In this document: one piece after another, positions 1 through 8,439 of the stretch
How the letters are laid out: every line of letters begins with the position of its first letter
Position numbering within the stretch: position 1 is the first letter of the stretch
Assembly (NCBI GenBank): GCA_020636845.1
Contig: JACJXD010000001.1
Location: 248,001 to 312,000, forward strand
Origin: Bacteroidales bacterium
Lineage (GTDB): Bacteria; Bacteroidota; Bacteroidia; Bacteroidales; Tenuifilaceae
Direction of reading: 5' to 3'
DNA: 64,000 nt
The notes under the pieces: generated by a model
Told to the model about the DNA's origin: nothing
Seen by the model: only the letters and a program-made list of their open reading frames with translations
Databases searched by the model: none
Translations under genes and position numbers: made by a program

Positions 1-1
1 A

Positions 2-418
2 GCTCTTTTCGAATTGGCTTTTGGGTTAATAATTGCAAGGTTGGTATTTAACCTTACCATTTTAGGGTCGATTCCGTTGCTATTCACTTTCGCCGCGGTT
101 TATTTGCTGGTTGCGTTATCGTTTGGCTTAATTTTATCCACTTCATCATCTAACCAGCAACAGGTAATGTTTCTTACTTTTTTCTTTATGATAGTATTTA
201 TTATGATGAGCGGCTTATTCACGCCAACCGAGAGTATGCCTAAATGGGCAAATTATTTTAACACCATTAATCCCTTGTACTATTTTATGCGTGTAAACCG
301 CATGATAATACTGAAAGGTTCTGGTTTTAGGGATATTTTTCCCGAGTTTATATCGATGTCAGTATTGGCAATTGTTACCATGTTTTTCGCTGTAAACCGC
401 TATAAGAAAACCGTTTAA
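2..418 (+). CDS. ABC-2 type transporter permease, C-terminal part (5' end outside window)
   Basis: This is the last 138 residues of a membrane permease of an ATP-binding-cassette exporter; the reading frame is already open at base 2, so the start lies upstream of the window. Three to four hydrophobic membrane segments are visible. The stretch MSGLFTPTESMPKWAN followed by NPLYYFMRVNR is the usual last extracellular loop and re-entrant region of ABC-2 (YhhJ/YbhS-like) permeases, and the protein ends with one more helix and a short basic tail. The ATPase and any membrane-fusion partner would lie upstream. Family assignment is firm; the substrate cannot be told. Confidence 0.85.
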   Translation, partial: ALFELAFGLIIARLVFNLTILGSIPLLFTFAAVYLLVALSFGLILSTSSSNQQQVMFLTFFFMIVFIMMSGLFTPTESMPKWANYFNTINPLYYFMRVNRMIILKGSGFRDIFPEFISMSVLAIVTMFFAVNRYKKTV

Positions 419-439
419 AATCCATCTGCTTTTGCATAT

Positions 440-469
440 TTTGACGTGTGCGCAAATACTTTACCTTTG
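440..469 (+). promoter_or_regulatory. Bacteroidota-type promoter for the 490 gene
   Basis: TTTG at 440-443 and TACCTTTG at 462-469 match the Bacteroidota -33 (TTTG) and -7 (TAnnTTTG) elements with an 18-base gap. Transcription would begin near 476, which is downstream of a possible GTG start at 448 and supports the ATG at 490 as the true start. Confidence 0.6.
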
Positions 470-489
470 CTAAAAATGGTTATATACTG

Positions 490-1509
490 ATGAGGTATAA
501 ACTTTTACTATTCCTTTTTGTTTTGACTACGGAATCGTTGCTTGCCCAAGATTGTGCTTCCATATTTAGCGATTCTTCTACATTGCAAATGACGTTGGAA
601 TATCCGTTCGATGAGTTAAATTCTGATATAGGGCAATACCCTGCATACCACAGTGTTATATTAAGATATGTTGACGGCGAAGGACGAATATTCACCATAA
701 ATGCGGAGGCCAAAGCACGTGGGTTATTTCGAAAAAAAGCATCGAATTGTTCTCAACCACCTTTGTTGATAAAATTTCAAGAAGTTGAAGTTGTAGGTAC
801 TATTTTCCAGAATTTGGAAAAGGTAAAGTTGGTTGTTCCTTGTATGCATAGCGATTATTATAATCAATTGGTTGTAAAAGAATACTTGGTTTACAAGCTT
901 TATAATCTAATAACACCTTATAGTTACAGAGTTCGTTTGGTAAACTTAAAATTAGTAGATGAGTTCTCTAACAAGTCTTATACTGCGTACGCTTTTCTTA
1001 TCGAACCAAAAGAATTGTTAGCACAGCGTTTAAACGGCGTTATTTTGAATAAGAAGAATTACCATCCGAATGCCTGTAATAAAGAACGGACTACTATAAT
1101 GTCCTTGTTTCAACTAATGGTAGGCCATACCGATTGGTCGATTAAAGCGTTACATAATATTACCTTGTTGGAACCGGAGCCTTACGCGCCCCCAATACCT
1201 ATTCCTTACGATTTCGATTTTTGTGGATTTGTAAATGCCCCGTATGCTCTGCCGGCAGAGCACTTGCCTATAAATTCAGTAAAGGAACGTTATTTCAATG
1301 GTTACTGTCGCACAAAAGAAGAATTTTATAGCGCTTTTGGACTCTTTTTTGATAAAAGACAGGAAATGTTGTCAATAATAGATTCTTCTATTGAGTTAAA
1401 CAAGAAACAAAAAAGGGAAGTTAAAAAGTATATCGAAGGATTTTATAAAATACTTAACAACCCAAATTTAGTAAAATCGAAAATTCTTAAGGCCTGTAGA
1501 ACAGATTAG
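490..1509 (+). CDS. Secreted protein of unknown function, CotH-kinase-like motifs
   Basis: A 339-residue protein with a signal peptide (residues 1-20, ending LLAQ). I chose ATG 490 over GTG 448 because the promoter at 440-469 would start transcription between them and because 490 puts the signal peptide at the N-terminus. I do not recognise a named product. The motifs resemble the CotH atypical kinase fold in order: RG with a following KK and IKF (residues 78-96, like the CotH RGxSS loop), GHTDW (212-216) with HN (222-223) where CotH has its catalytic and brace residues, then PYDFDFCGFVNAPYA (239-253) with D241 and D243 in the DFD position. Cysteines 22, 87, 118, 196, 245 and 273 fit an exported protein. 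Kinase activity is an inference from motif order only; it could equally be an enzymatically dead relative. Confidence 0.6.
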   Translation: MRYKLLLFLFVLTTESLLAQDCASIFSDSSTLQMTLEYPFDELNSDIGQYPAYHSVILRYVDGEGRIFTINAEAKARGLFRKKASNCSQPPLLIKFQEVEVVGTIFQNLEKVKLVVPCMHSDYYNQLVVKEYLVYKLYNLITPYSYRVRLVNLKLVDEFSNKSYTAYAFLIEPKELLAQRLNGVILNKKNYHPNACNKERTTIMSLFQLMVGHTDWSIKALHNITLLEPEPYAPPIPIPYDFDFCGFVNAPYALPAEHLPINSVKERYFNGYCRTKEEFYSAFGLFFDKRQEMLSIIDSSIELNKKQKREVKKYIEGFYKILNNPNLVKSKILKACRTD

Positions 1510-1595
1510 TTCGAAAATTTCGTTATTTATTAAATAATTTTTACTTTTTTTGTTACTTGAACTTAAGTATTTTTGAATAAGATTTCCCTTTAAGT

Positions 1596-3566
1596 ATGCA
1601 CAGAAGAAAAGTAGAGTTTTTTTCAATTTTCAGGAAGCTTCTTTTAGCATTACTGTTTACCTTGCCTGCTGTTACGTTGTATGCCCAAAATGGGCTACAG
1701 GTTTCTGCGCGTTTAATTGTTCGTAAAGGAAATCTTGAAGGGGCAAAAGTTATTGTTTACAAAAATGGAGCTGTATCGCAACAAATACCTGTAGGTAATA
1801 GAGGTATTTTTGATTTTTCGTTGGATTATGACAACGAATATACTATATCGTTTGAAAAACCTAATTACATAGGTAAAAAAATTGCTATTGATACAAAAGT
1901 TCCCGACAACTTTAAAAAAGATATTGGGAAAGTTACTGGTTTTGATGTTGAACTTTTTCCGCAAAGCGATAATGAAATAAAAGAGTACGAAAATCCCGTT
2001 GGTAAAATAAAATTCTCCAACGATATTCGAGATTTTGAGTTTGATACGGATTATTCGATAAAAGTTTCAAAGGAAATAGAAAAAGCAAATAAGCAATTAG
2101 CCGAAAATAAGAAGAAGCAGGAAAAGGAAGAAATAGCGCGTAAAGAAGAAGAAAAGCGCCAACAATTGTTAGCCGAAGCACAAAAGCGGAAAGAGGAAGA
2201 AGTCGCAAAACAAAAAGCTGCAGAGGAAACTCAAAAGATTCAAGAAGAACAGTTGCGCAAGGAGGCAGAAGAACGAAAACTTGCCGAGGAAAAAGCCAAA
2301 CAGGAAGAGATAAAACGTCAGGAAGAAGCGCGCAAGAAGGCTGAGGAAGAGGCACGTATAAAAGCGGAACAGGAAGCAAAGATTGCTGCCGAAAAAAAAC
2401 GCTTAGAAGCAGAACGACTTAAACAGGTACAGGATAGCATTCAAAAAGCGGAGGTTGCTAAGCAAAAAGCCGCTGAACTTGCCCGTATTCAGGAAGAGGA
2501 ACGTTTGAAGAAAGAAGCCGAAGCAAGAAAACTTGCTGAAGAAAAGGCCAAGCAGGAGGAACTAGCACGTCAGGAAGAAGCGCGCAAGAAGGCCGAGGAA
2601 GAGGCACGTTTAAAAGCGGAACAGGAAGCGAAGATTGTCGCCGAAAAGAAACGATTGGAAGCAGAACGGCTTAAACGATCTCAAGATAGTCTTCAAAAGG
2701 TGGAAGAGGCTAGGCAGAAAGCCGCTGAACTTGCTCGTATTCAGGAGGAGGAACGTTTACAGAAAGAAGTAGAAGCCAGAAAACTTGCTGAGGAAAAGAC
2801 CAAACAAGAAGAACTAGCACGTCAAGAAGAGGAACGTAAGAAGATAGAGGAAGAGGCGCGCATTAAAGCGGAACAGGAAGCGAAGGTTGCGGCTGAGGCG
2901 AAACGTTTGGAGGAGGTACGGCTTAAGCAATCACAAGACAGCCTTCAAAAAATAGAGGACGCTAAACAAAAAGCAGCCGAACAGGCTAAGTTAGAAGAGG
3001 CGAAAAAAAGACAGGAAGAGCAAGAACGTATTCAACAGGAAGAAGCCGAAAAGAAAAGGATAGCCGAAGAAGCCCGTAAGCAAAAAGAAGAGCAACTACG
3101 TAAAGAAGCCGAAGAAAAGGCCATTGCTGATGCTAAAAAGCGTGAAGAACAAAAGCAGTTAGAAGAGGAAAAGGCAAAAAAGGAATTGGAGCGTCAAAAA
3201 CAGGAGGAAGAGGCAAAAATTAAAGCCGATCAGGAATTGAAAGTTCAACTGGAAGAGCAGCGTAAACGCGATGCTAAGTTAAGGCTCAAATTTGTAGCAG
3301 AACGTATGTCAACAGCAATAGGGAAGGAAGACGCCCAACAGGTTGTTACCCTTCTTGATCCGGATCAAATTTCGAATAAATATACCCGTGAACGAACCGA
3401 CGAAGTAGTTCAACTTCCTAGAATTATAATTACACGAACCGTGTTTAACCGTAACGATAAAATTACCTTCTTTGCAAAGGTTGAACACGAGTACGGTGCC
3501 GTTTTCTACTTCAAGGATGGTTACATTATTTCCAAGGAGCAGTACGATGCCGAAACCAAACGGTAA
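1596..3566 (+). CDS. Exported TolA-like coiled-coil protein with three 84-residue repeats
   Basis: A 656-residue protein with an N-terminal export signal (residues 1-31, ending LYAQ). It has a small beta-rich domain resembling a carboxypeptidase-regulatory fold (about 35-120) and a very long Lys/Glu/Ala/Gln-rich coiled coil (about 160-570). A folded C-terminal piece (about 570-656) contains ITFFAKVEHEYGAVFYFKDG. Inside the coiled coil, residues 206-289, 290-373 and 374-457 are three consecutive repeats of exactly 84 residues, each starting QKAAE and ending near QDSxQK; 84 is twelve heptads. The role is unknown; an envelope-spanning or spacer protein like TolA is the natural guess. Its last 20 bases overlap the start of the next gene, suggesting co-transcription with the molybdoenzyme. 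Confidence 0.75.
   Translation: MHRRKVEFFSIFRKLLLALLFTLPAVTLYAQNGLQVSARLIVRKGNLEGAKVIVYKNGAVSQQIPVGNRGIFDFSLDYDNEYTISFEKPNYIGKKIAIDTKVPDNFKKDIGKVTGFDVELFPQSDNEIKEYENPVGKIKFSNDIRDFEFDTDYSIKVSKEIEKANKQLAENKKKQEKEEIARKEEEKRQQLLAEAQKRKEEEVAKQKAAEETQKIQEEQLRKEAEERKLAEEKAKQEEIKRQEEARKKAEEEARIKAEQEAKIAAEKKRLEAERLKQVQDSIQKAEVAKQKAAELARIQEEERLKKEAEARKLAEEKAKQEELARQEEARKKAEEEARLKAEQEAKIVAEKKRLEAERLKRSQDSLQKVEEARQKAAELARIQEEERLQKEVEARKLAEEKTKQEELARQEEERKKIEEEARIKAEQEAKVAAEAKRLEEVRLKQSQDSLQKIEDAKQKAAEQAKLEEAKKRQEEQERIQQEEAEKKRIAEEARKQKEEQLRKEAEEKAIADAKKREEQKQLEEEKAKKELERQKQEEEAKIKADQELKVQLEEQRKRDAKLRLKFVAERMSTAIGKEDAQQVVTLLDPDQISNKYTRERTDEVVQLPRIIITRTVFNRNDKITFFAKVEHEYGAVFYFKDGYIISKEQYDAETKR
2211..2966 (+). 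repeat. Three tandem 252-bp in-frame repeats inside the coiled-coil gene
   Basis: Units at 2211-2462, 2463-2714 and 2715-2966, each beginning CARAAAGCxGC and coding for 84 residues. The second and third units are more alike than the first. A fourth, diverged unit may follow from 2967. Confidence 0.85.
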
Positions 3567-5643
3567 GGTTGATAATTTACCCAGACACGAGGAAACCGAA
3601 TACATTACCGCTTGTCCTCGTAATTGCTATAGTACATGTAGTTTCAAAGTTCGGGTTAAAAACAACGAAATCCTTAGCATTACTCCTTTTTCCAAAAACT
3701 TGGCTACGCCAATGGGTGTTTGTCTGAAAGGTTTAAGTTATGTGGAAAGAGCCAACTCCAATGAGAGAATTATTTATCCTCATAAAAAAATAGGAAATGG
3801 GCAATTTGTAAGAATTTCATGGGATGAAGCGCTGAATACCATTAGTAATAAGTTGAAGCATTTTCGGGATGAGTTTGGCCCGCAATCGGTGCTTTTTTAT
3901 GCAGCAAGCGGAATGTCAGGACTAATAAATGAATTCAGCGGAAAATTTTGGCGTGAGATATACGGCGGAGTCACAACAGTTTACGGAAATCTTTGCTGGC
4001 CGGCAGGCCTTGAGGCAACCAGATTAACTTTGGGAGAAAATAAACACAATGTTCCTTGGGATATAGAAAATACCAAGTTAATTGTTTTATGGGGCAAGAA
4101 TTCTGCCGAGAGCAACGTGCACGAAATGATACCCATAAATAAAGCGCTGGACAATGGGGCAAAGTTGATTGTTATTGACCCTCGCCGCACGGCCTCAACT
4201 CAGCGAGCCGAAATGCTGCTACAGCCTATTCCTTCAACCGATGCAGCAATTGCGCTTGCTGTTGCTTCCGAAATAATAAAAAACAGTTGGGCTGATGAAA
4301 ATTTTATCAATCAACACGTTTATGGTTATGCTCAGTTTAAAGAACATGTAGTTAAATACACTCCGGAATGGGCTGCTAAAATTTCGGGAGTTTCTGCCGA
4401 ATTAATTAGGAAATTGGCCTTTTACATGGGAACTGTAAAACCCATGACACTTATTGCAGGCTATGGTATGCAACGATATACAAATGGTGGGCAAACCGTT
4501 CGTACGCTAATTTCGCTTGCCGCCATTACTGGCAATATTGGGAAACTGGGAGCCGGTTGGCAGTACGCTAACTTGCAAAGTTACGTATTCGATGAGGTGT
4601 TAGAGCCTCTTTGCTATTATCCTCCTAATATTCCGGATTCTAAAATTCGTCGTTCTATATCAACGGCACGCTTAGGCGAGGAAATGCTTAAAACAAGTAA
4701 TCCTGAGTTAAAAATGATTTGGGTTGAACGGGGAAATCCTCTAACGCAGAACCCAAATACCAGTAAAGTGTTGGAGGCGTTTCGAAAACTTGAATTTAAA
4801 GTAGTGGTAGAGCAATTCTTTACCGATACGGCACTTGAGGCTGATATAGTGTTGCCAGCAAAGAATATGTTCGAACAGTCCGATATTATTGGTTCATATT
4901 GGAATCCTTATATCCAACTAAAGCAAAAAGTCGTAGAACCAGCGGGAGAGGTAAAGCCGGAAACGGAGATATATTGGCTACTTGCTCAAAAGTTAGGATT
5001 TACCAGCGATCAACTTAAAAGCATATTGCTTCCTCCTGGCGATGAGTATGTTGATAATTTTCTCAATTCAAAGTTGAAAAAGTTTTCAGGCATTACTTTA
5101 GACAAACTTAAAGAAGGACCAATATTAACCCCAAACCTTCAGGAAATAGCCTTTTCCGATTACAAATTTGCAACGCCTTCGGGGCAAATTGAACTTTACA
5201 GCGAACAAGTTCGGCAATTATGGGGGCTTAGCCCATTGCCAACATACGAAGTTGCAACTGAAATTAGTTCGGAAGAAGAACATGAATATCCTTTACTCTT
5301 TATGAGCCCCAATACGAAAAATCGAATTCATTCCCAGTTCAATAATCTAAAAATCATTAAACTGATTAATCCTGAACCAATATTACATATAAACCCACAT
5401 GATGCTCGCAAAAGAAAGATTGAGGATGGTGATATAGTTCGAGTATTCAATGGGAGAGGAAGTATAATTGTAAAGGCCTTTTCAACTTATGAAGTAAGAG
5501 TTGGGTGTGTTGTTTTGCCTAACGGTTGGTGGAAAACGCAGGGTGTGTCGGTAAATATGCTCTCTCAAGGACGGGAAACAGATATGGGACATGGCTCGGC
5601 TTTTCATAATAACCGGGTTGAAGTAAAAAGAATAGGTAAGTAG
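3547..5643 (+). CDS. Molybdopterin-dependent oxidoreductase catalytic subunit (DMSO reductase/CISM family)
   Basis: A 698-residue catalytic subunit binding a bis-MGD molybdenum or tungsten cofactor and one 4Fe-4S cluster. I start at ATG 3547, preceded by AAGGAG at 3534-3539; a longer frame from 3472 lies inside the previous gene. Cluster ligands are C23, C27, C31 and C59 (CX3CX3CX27C). C150 in GNLCWPAGLEATR sits at the usual metal-ligand position, as in polysulfide/thiosulfate reductase and formate dehydrogenase type enzymes rather than the Ser of DMSO reductase. IDPRRT (residues about 212-217) and the C-terminal MoCo-binding beta domain (PLLFMSPNTKNRIHSQFNN) are present. There is no Tat signal, so the subunit probably works in the cytoplasm. 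The substrate is not determinable; the partner is the next gene. Confidence 0.85.
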   Translation: MPKPNGKVDNLPRHEETEYITACPRNCYSTCSFKVRVKNNEILSITPFSKNLATPMGVCLKGLSYVERANSNERIIYPHKKIGNGQFVRISWDEALNTISNKLKHFRDEFGPQSVLFYAASGMSGLINEFSGKFWREIYGGVTTVYGNLCWPAGLEATRLTLGENKHNVPWDIENTKLIVLWGKNSAESNVHEMIPINKALDNGAKLIVIDPRRTASTQRAEMLLQPIPSTDAAIALAVASEIIKNSWADENFINQHVYGYAQFKEHVVKYTPEWAAKISGVSAELIRKLAFYMGTVKPMTLIAGYGMQRYTNGGQTVRTLISLAAITGNIGKLGAGWQYANLQSYVFDEVLEPLCYYPPNIPDSKIRRSISTARLGEEMLKTSNPELKMIWVERGNPLTQNPNTSKVLEAFRKLEFKVVVEQFFTDTALEADIVLPAKNMFEQSDIIGSYWNPYIQLKQKVVEPAGEVKPETEIYWLLAQKLGFTSDQLKSILLPPGDEYVDNFLNSKLKKFSGITLDKLKEGPILTPNLQEIAFSDYKFATPSGQIELYSEQVRQLWGLSPLPTYEVATEISSEEEHEYPLLFMSPNTKNRIHSQFNNLKIIKLINPEPILHINPHDARKRKIEDGDIVRVFNGRGSIIVKAFSTYEVRVGCVVLPNGWWKTQGVSVNMLSQGRETDMGHGSAFHNNRVEVKRIGK

Positions 5644-5660
5644 TTAAAAGAAACTTTTTA

Positions 5661-6980
5661 ATGGCTGTAAAGGGATTTATATTCGATTATGTTAAATGTA
5701 TAGGTTGTCATGCCTGTATGGTAGCCTGCCATAACGAAAATGGGGTAGAACCGCCGATGGCATGGCGGCAGGTTCAAACGGCTAATAAAATTAAGATACC
5801 ACTCTCAGGTTTCATAAATCTTTCCATTGCTTGCAACCATTGCGAAAATCCGGTTTGTCTTGCAGCATGTCCTGCCAAAGCATATACTATCGATACAACA
5901 ACAGGTGCGGTAATTCATCATTCGGACAGGTGTATGGGTTGCAGGTATTGCACGTGGGCTTGTCCTTTCGATGCACCTAAATTTAATCCGTTAAAGGGTG
6001 TTGTGGAAAAATGCTCCTTGTGTAATAATCGCTTATTGGAAGGATTAGATCCTGCATGTGTGGAGGCTTGTCCTGTTGGTGCATTATCATTTGGCGAAAT
6101 TGATGTAAAAGAATCCGTGTTGGCTCCCGGTTTCAGTGAAAAGAAGTTGCGTCCCAAAGTTTTGCCGTTAAATTCAACGATACTCGAAAAGTATCCTATA
6201 CAAGATATTTCTGCAACAGGCTTCGAACAGCATAATGATAAGGAAATTATTAGCGTTAAATCGAAGATTTCTGCAAAGAATGAAATACCATTAGTATTCT
6301 TCACGTTTATATTAGCAATATCAGTTGGATGGTTCGGAACAACTCTTTTTGAAAAGGCAACCCTAACCTTTAAGTACATTTTTGTTTTACTCGGATTTAT
6401 GGCTTTTGTAGCAAGTACTTTCCATTTAGGAAAGCCTTTCAGGGCGTACCGTTCCATTTTAAACATTAAAAAAAGTTGGCTAAGCAGGGAAATACTGTTG
6501 TTCGGAATATTCGAAGTTTCATCAATTTTATATCTATTTGTACTGAATGAAATTTGGTTGCAGACTTTTGCTTTGCTAAGTGGATTATTCCTCCTTTTTG
6601 CAGTAGATATGATATACTCGGTAACGCTGAAAATATCTAATATCCCTCATAGTTCCAGTACATTACTCACTGCAATCTTGGTGTTCTCAATGCTGTTGAA
6701 TTATATCGATTTGTTTTTGATAATTGCATCAGCCAAGTTGATGCTCTACTTTATTCGGTACTTTAAATCGAATAAACAGATTGGATTTAAATTCATTGTA
6801 CTTCCGTTTATGCGTACTTTGCTGTTACTGTTGCCTTTGGCTTCTGCTATTGTTTTACGGGAAATAAAATTGTCCGGTATTATTATGATTTTGACTGCTG
6901 AACTTATAGATAGAATTGAATTCTACAACGATTTAGTTGTTGAAACTCCTGAAACAATTCTGAATCAAAATAAGGTTTAG
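5661..6980 (+). CDS. Fused 4Fe-4S electron-transfer subunit and DmsC-like membrane anchor
   Basis: A 439-residue protein combining two normally separate subunits. Residues 1-150 are a DmsB/NrfC-type ferredoxin with four cluster motifs: C13/C16/C19/C23, C58/C61/C66/C70, C91/C94/C97/C101 and C118/C121/C133/C137. Residues about 205-430 hold roughly eight hydrophobic helices resembling the DmsC quinol-oxidising anchor, with FHLGKPFRAYRSILN, a conserved DmsC loop, around residue 255. It starts 17 bases after the molybdoenzyme. Together the two genes would form a membrane-bound quinol-linked oxidoreductase moving electrons between the quinone pool and an unknown oxo-acid, S-oxide or sulfur compound. 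Direction of electron flow is not visible. Confidence 0.85.
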   Translation: MAVKGFIFDYVKCIGCHACMVACHNENGVEPPMAWRQVQTANKIKIPLSGFINLSIACNHCENPVCLAACPAKAYTIDTTTGAVIHHSDRCMGCRYCTWACPFDAPKFNPLKGVVEKCSLCNNRLLEGLDPACVEACPVGALSFGEIDVKESVLAPGFSEKKLRPKVLPLNSTILEKYPIQDISATGFEQHNDKEIISVKSKISAKNEIPLVFFTFILAISVGWFGTTLFEKATLTFKYIFVLLGFMAFVASTFHLGKPFRAYRSILNIKKSWLSREILLFGIFEVSSILYLFVLNEIWLQTFALLSGLFLLFAVDMIYSVTLKISNIPHSSSTLLTAILVFSMLLNYIDLFLIIASAKLMLYFIRYFKSNKQIGFKFIVLPFMRTLLLLLPLASAIVLREIKLSGIIMILTAELIDRIEFYNDLVVETPETILNQNKV

Positions 6981-7082
6981 TTATCACAACAACTAAACTC
7001 TTTTAAGGTAATAAAAGGACACTTTACCAAATATTTTAGGTATTTTAAAAAATAATGGTGGTAAAAGTTCTTAAAATATTCC

Positions 7083-7090
7083 TATATTTG
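7083..7090 (+). promoter_or_regulatory. Candidate -7 promoter element upstream of the SiaC-like trio
   Basis: TATATTTG fits TAnnTTTG. No convincing -33 TTTG is seen, and the leader to the first gene would be about 85 bases. Confidence 0.4.
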
Positions 7091-7181
7091 TTTTAAACGT
7101 AACAAAAAGTTACATATTGTTATTGCGTTTAAATAATTGATTATAATAGTTTTAATTACATAAAGAAACAAAATTTATTCT

Positions 7182-7571
7182 ATGGATGCATTGGTAATAA
7201 CAGGAACAGGTGAAACACCCAATGTAGTATTGGACGTCCTGAATAACAATTTTGAAATTTCCGGTAAGTCGTTACCAGAGGATGTGAAGGAGTTTTATAA
7301 CCCAATTTTGCGTTGGTTTAAAACTTACAGCGAAACTCCAAACGATAAAACTACGCTTAAGATGAAGATGGACTATTTTAATACCGCTTCATCAAAAATG
7401 ATTCTTGAACTGTTTGAATTACTTGATGAGATGCACGGTTCGGGAAAATCCGTTGAAGTAGAATGGTATTATCAGGAAGATGACGAAGACATGATGGATG
7501 CCGGTACGGATTATGCCGATATGCTCGAATTTCCTTTCAATCTATTTAGCTATCAAACACTACCAAAGTAA
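7182..7571 (+). CDS. SiaC-like regulatory phosphoprotein (DUF1987), first copy
   Basis: A 129-residue protein of the SiaC/DUF1987 family. In Pseudomonas, SiaC is a STAS-like partner-switch protein phosphorylated on Thr68 by the kinase SiaB and dephosphorylated by SiaA; unphosphorylated SiaC activates the cyclase SiaD. Here the family signature DYFNTASSKM places the phospho-acceptor at T68, the same number as in Pseudomonas. Other family marks are the SLPEDVKEFYNPILRW helix (residues 30-45) and the acidic YYQEDDEDMMDAG segment. The gene is first of three close paralogues, 9 bases apart. No siaA, siaB or siaD lies nearby, so partners must be elsewhere. Confidence 0.85.
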   Translation: MDALVITGTGETPNVVLDVLNNNFEISGKSLPEDVKEFYNPILRWFKTYSETPNDKTTLKMKMDYFNTASSKMILELFELLDEMHGSGKSVEVEWYYQEDDEDMMDAGTDYADMLEFPFNLFSYQTLPK

Positions 7572-7580
7572 ATGTGAATA

Positions 7581-7964
7581 ATGGAACCTTTGCTTATTGA
7601 ATCCACTAATATTACTCCGCATGTTGAATTTAACAAATCGTCGGGTGTGTTTCTACTACAAGGACGCTCGTTACCCGAAGATGTTAAAAATTTTTACTCG
7701 CCTTTACTTTCATGGATTGATAAGTATATGACTTCGCCAAACTCTTTAAGTGTTTTGACACTCGATTTTGATTATTTCAACACAGCTTCATCAAAAATGA
7801 TTCTCCTTTTGTTGAATAAATTTAAGGAGATGTTTAAGAATGGCTTGGATGTAAAAGTCCTGTGGAAATATCCGGAACTTGACACGGAATTGGAAGAAGC
7901 AGGCGAAGAATTTTCCGAATTAATGGGAATACCTTTTGAATTATATCCAAAAAAAATCGACTAA
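7581..7964 (+). CDS. SiaC-like regulatory phosphoprotein (DUF1987), second copy
   Basis: A 127-residue paralogue of the preceding gene, with the same layout: GRSLPEDVKNFYSPLLSW (residues 28-45), DYFNTASSKMI with putative phospho-acceptor T68, and an acidic segment near residues 96-110. It differs mainly at its N-terminus and in the helix after the phosphosite (LLLNKFKEMFKNGLDV). Conservation of the acceptor suggests it can be phosphorylated by the same or a sister kinase. It sits 10 bases before the third copy, so the three are almost certainly one transcript. Confidence 0.85.
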   Translation: MEPLLIESTNITPHVEFNKSSGVFLLQGRSLPEDVKNFYSPLLSWIDKYMTSPNSLSVLTLDFDYFNTASSKMILLLLNKFKEMFKNGLDVKVLWKYPELDTELEEAGEEFSELMGIPFELYPKKID

Positions 7965-7974
7965 ATTTTAAGTC

Positions 7975-8388
7975 ATGGAAAAACTATACATCAAGCCTCG
8001 AAAGGATTCACCCGAAGTAATATTAGACCCTGTTAGCCATAACTTTTCTATTATTGGCGTCAGTCACCCGGAAAATGTTACGCAATTTTACGAACCTGTA
8101 ATGGGTTGGCTGTCAAAATATCTTGAAGAAATAAAAAGTAGCCCTGCTATTATTGGCAAGGAAATACATTTTCGAATGTTTTTCAAGTATGTAAATTCCG
8201 CTACATACAAGTATCTCATCAACTTAATGCAACTAATTAACGAATACATTATAGTTGGAATAAAGGTGAGTTTTATTTGGAATTACGAGCCGGAAGATGA
8301 TGACATGAAAGAAGCGGGATACGAACTGATGGAGTACTCTGGAACAAAATCGAATTACACTATCGAAGCCTGTTACGATCCTATATAA
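7975..8388 (+). CDS. Divergent SiaC-like protein (DUF1987), third copy with Ser acceptor
   Basis: A 137-residue relative of the two genes before it, but clearly diverged. The signature reads KYVNSATYKYL instead of YFNTASSKMI, so the acceptor would be S75 rather than Thr, and about seven extra residues (around 52-62, EIKSSPAIIGK) precede it. SHPENVTQFYEPVMGW replaces the LPEDV helix. The acidic YEPEDDDMKEAG segment is kept. It could be a differently regulated partner-switch protein or one that has lost phosphorylation. A terminator follows immediately. Confidence 0.75.
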   Translation: MEKLYIKPRKDSPEVILDPVSHNFSIIGVSHPENVTQFYEPVMGWLSKYLEEIKSSPAIIGKEIHFRMFFKYVNSATYKYLINLMQLINEYIIVGIKVSFIWNYEPEDDDMKEAGYELMEYSGTKSNYTIEACYDPI

Positions 8389-8394
8389 AATGAG

Positions 8395-8420
8395 AAAACC
8401 GCCTTTTAAGCGGTTTTTTT
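8395..8420 (+). terminator. Rho-independent terminator after the SiaC-like trio
   Basis: AAAACCGC (8395-8402) and GCGGTTTT (8410-8417) form an 8-bp stem with a 7-base loop, followed by T residues. The A-run on the other side means it may also end pfkA, which arrives from the right. Confidence 0.8.
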
Positions 8421-8439
8421 ATTTCAAAATGGAAAGGAG

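Noticed and set aside
1933..2379. Minus-strand 148-codon frame opposite the coiled-coil gene
   Set aside because: It mirrors the Glu/Lys-rich repeats as Leu/Pro/Phe-rich sequence; no family resemblance and the opposite strand has a clear gene.
5918..6466. Minus-strand 182-codon frame opposite the ferredoxin-anchor fusion gene
   Set aside because: The plus strand has sixteen cluster cysteines in order; the minus frame shows no recognisable domain.
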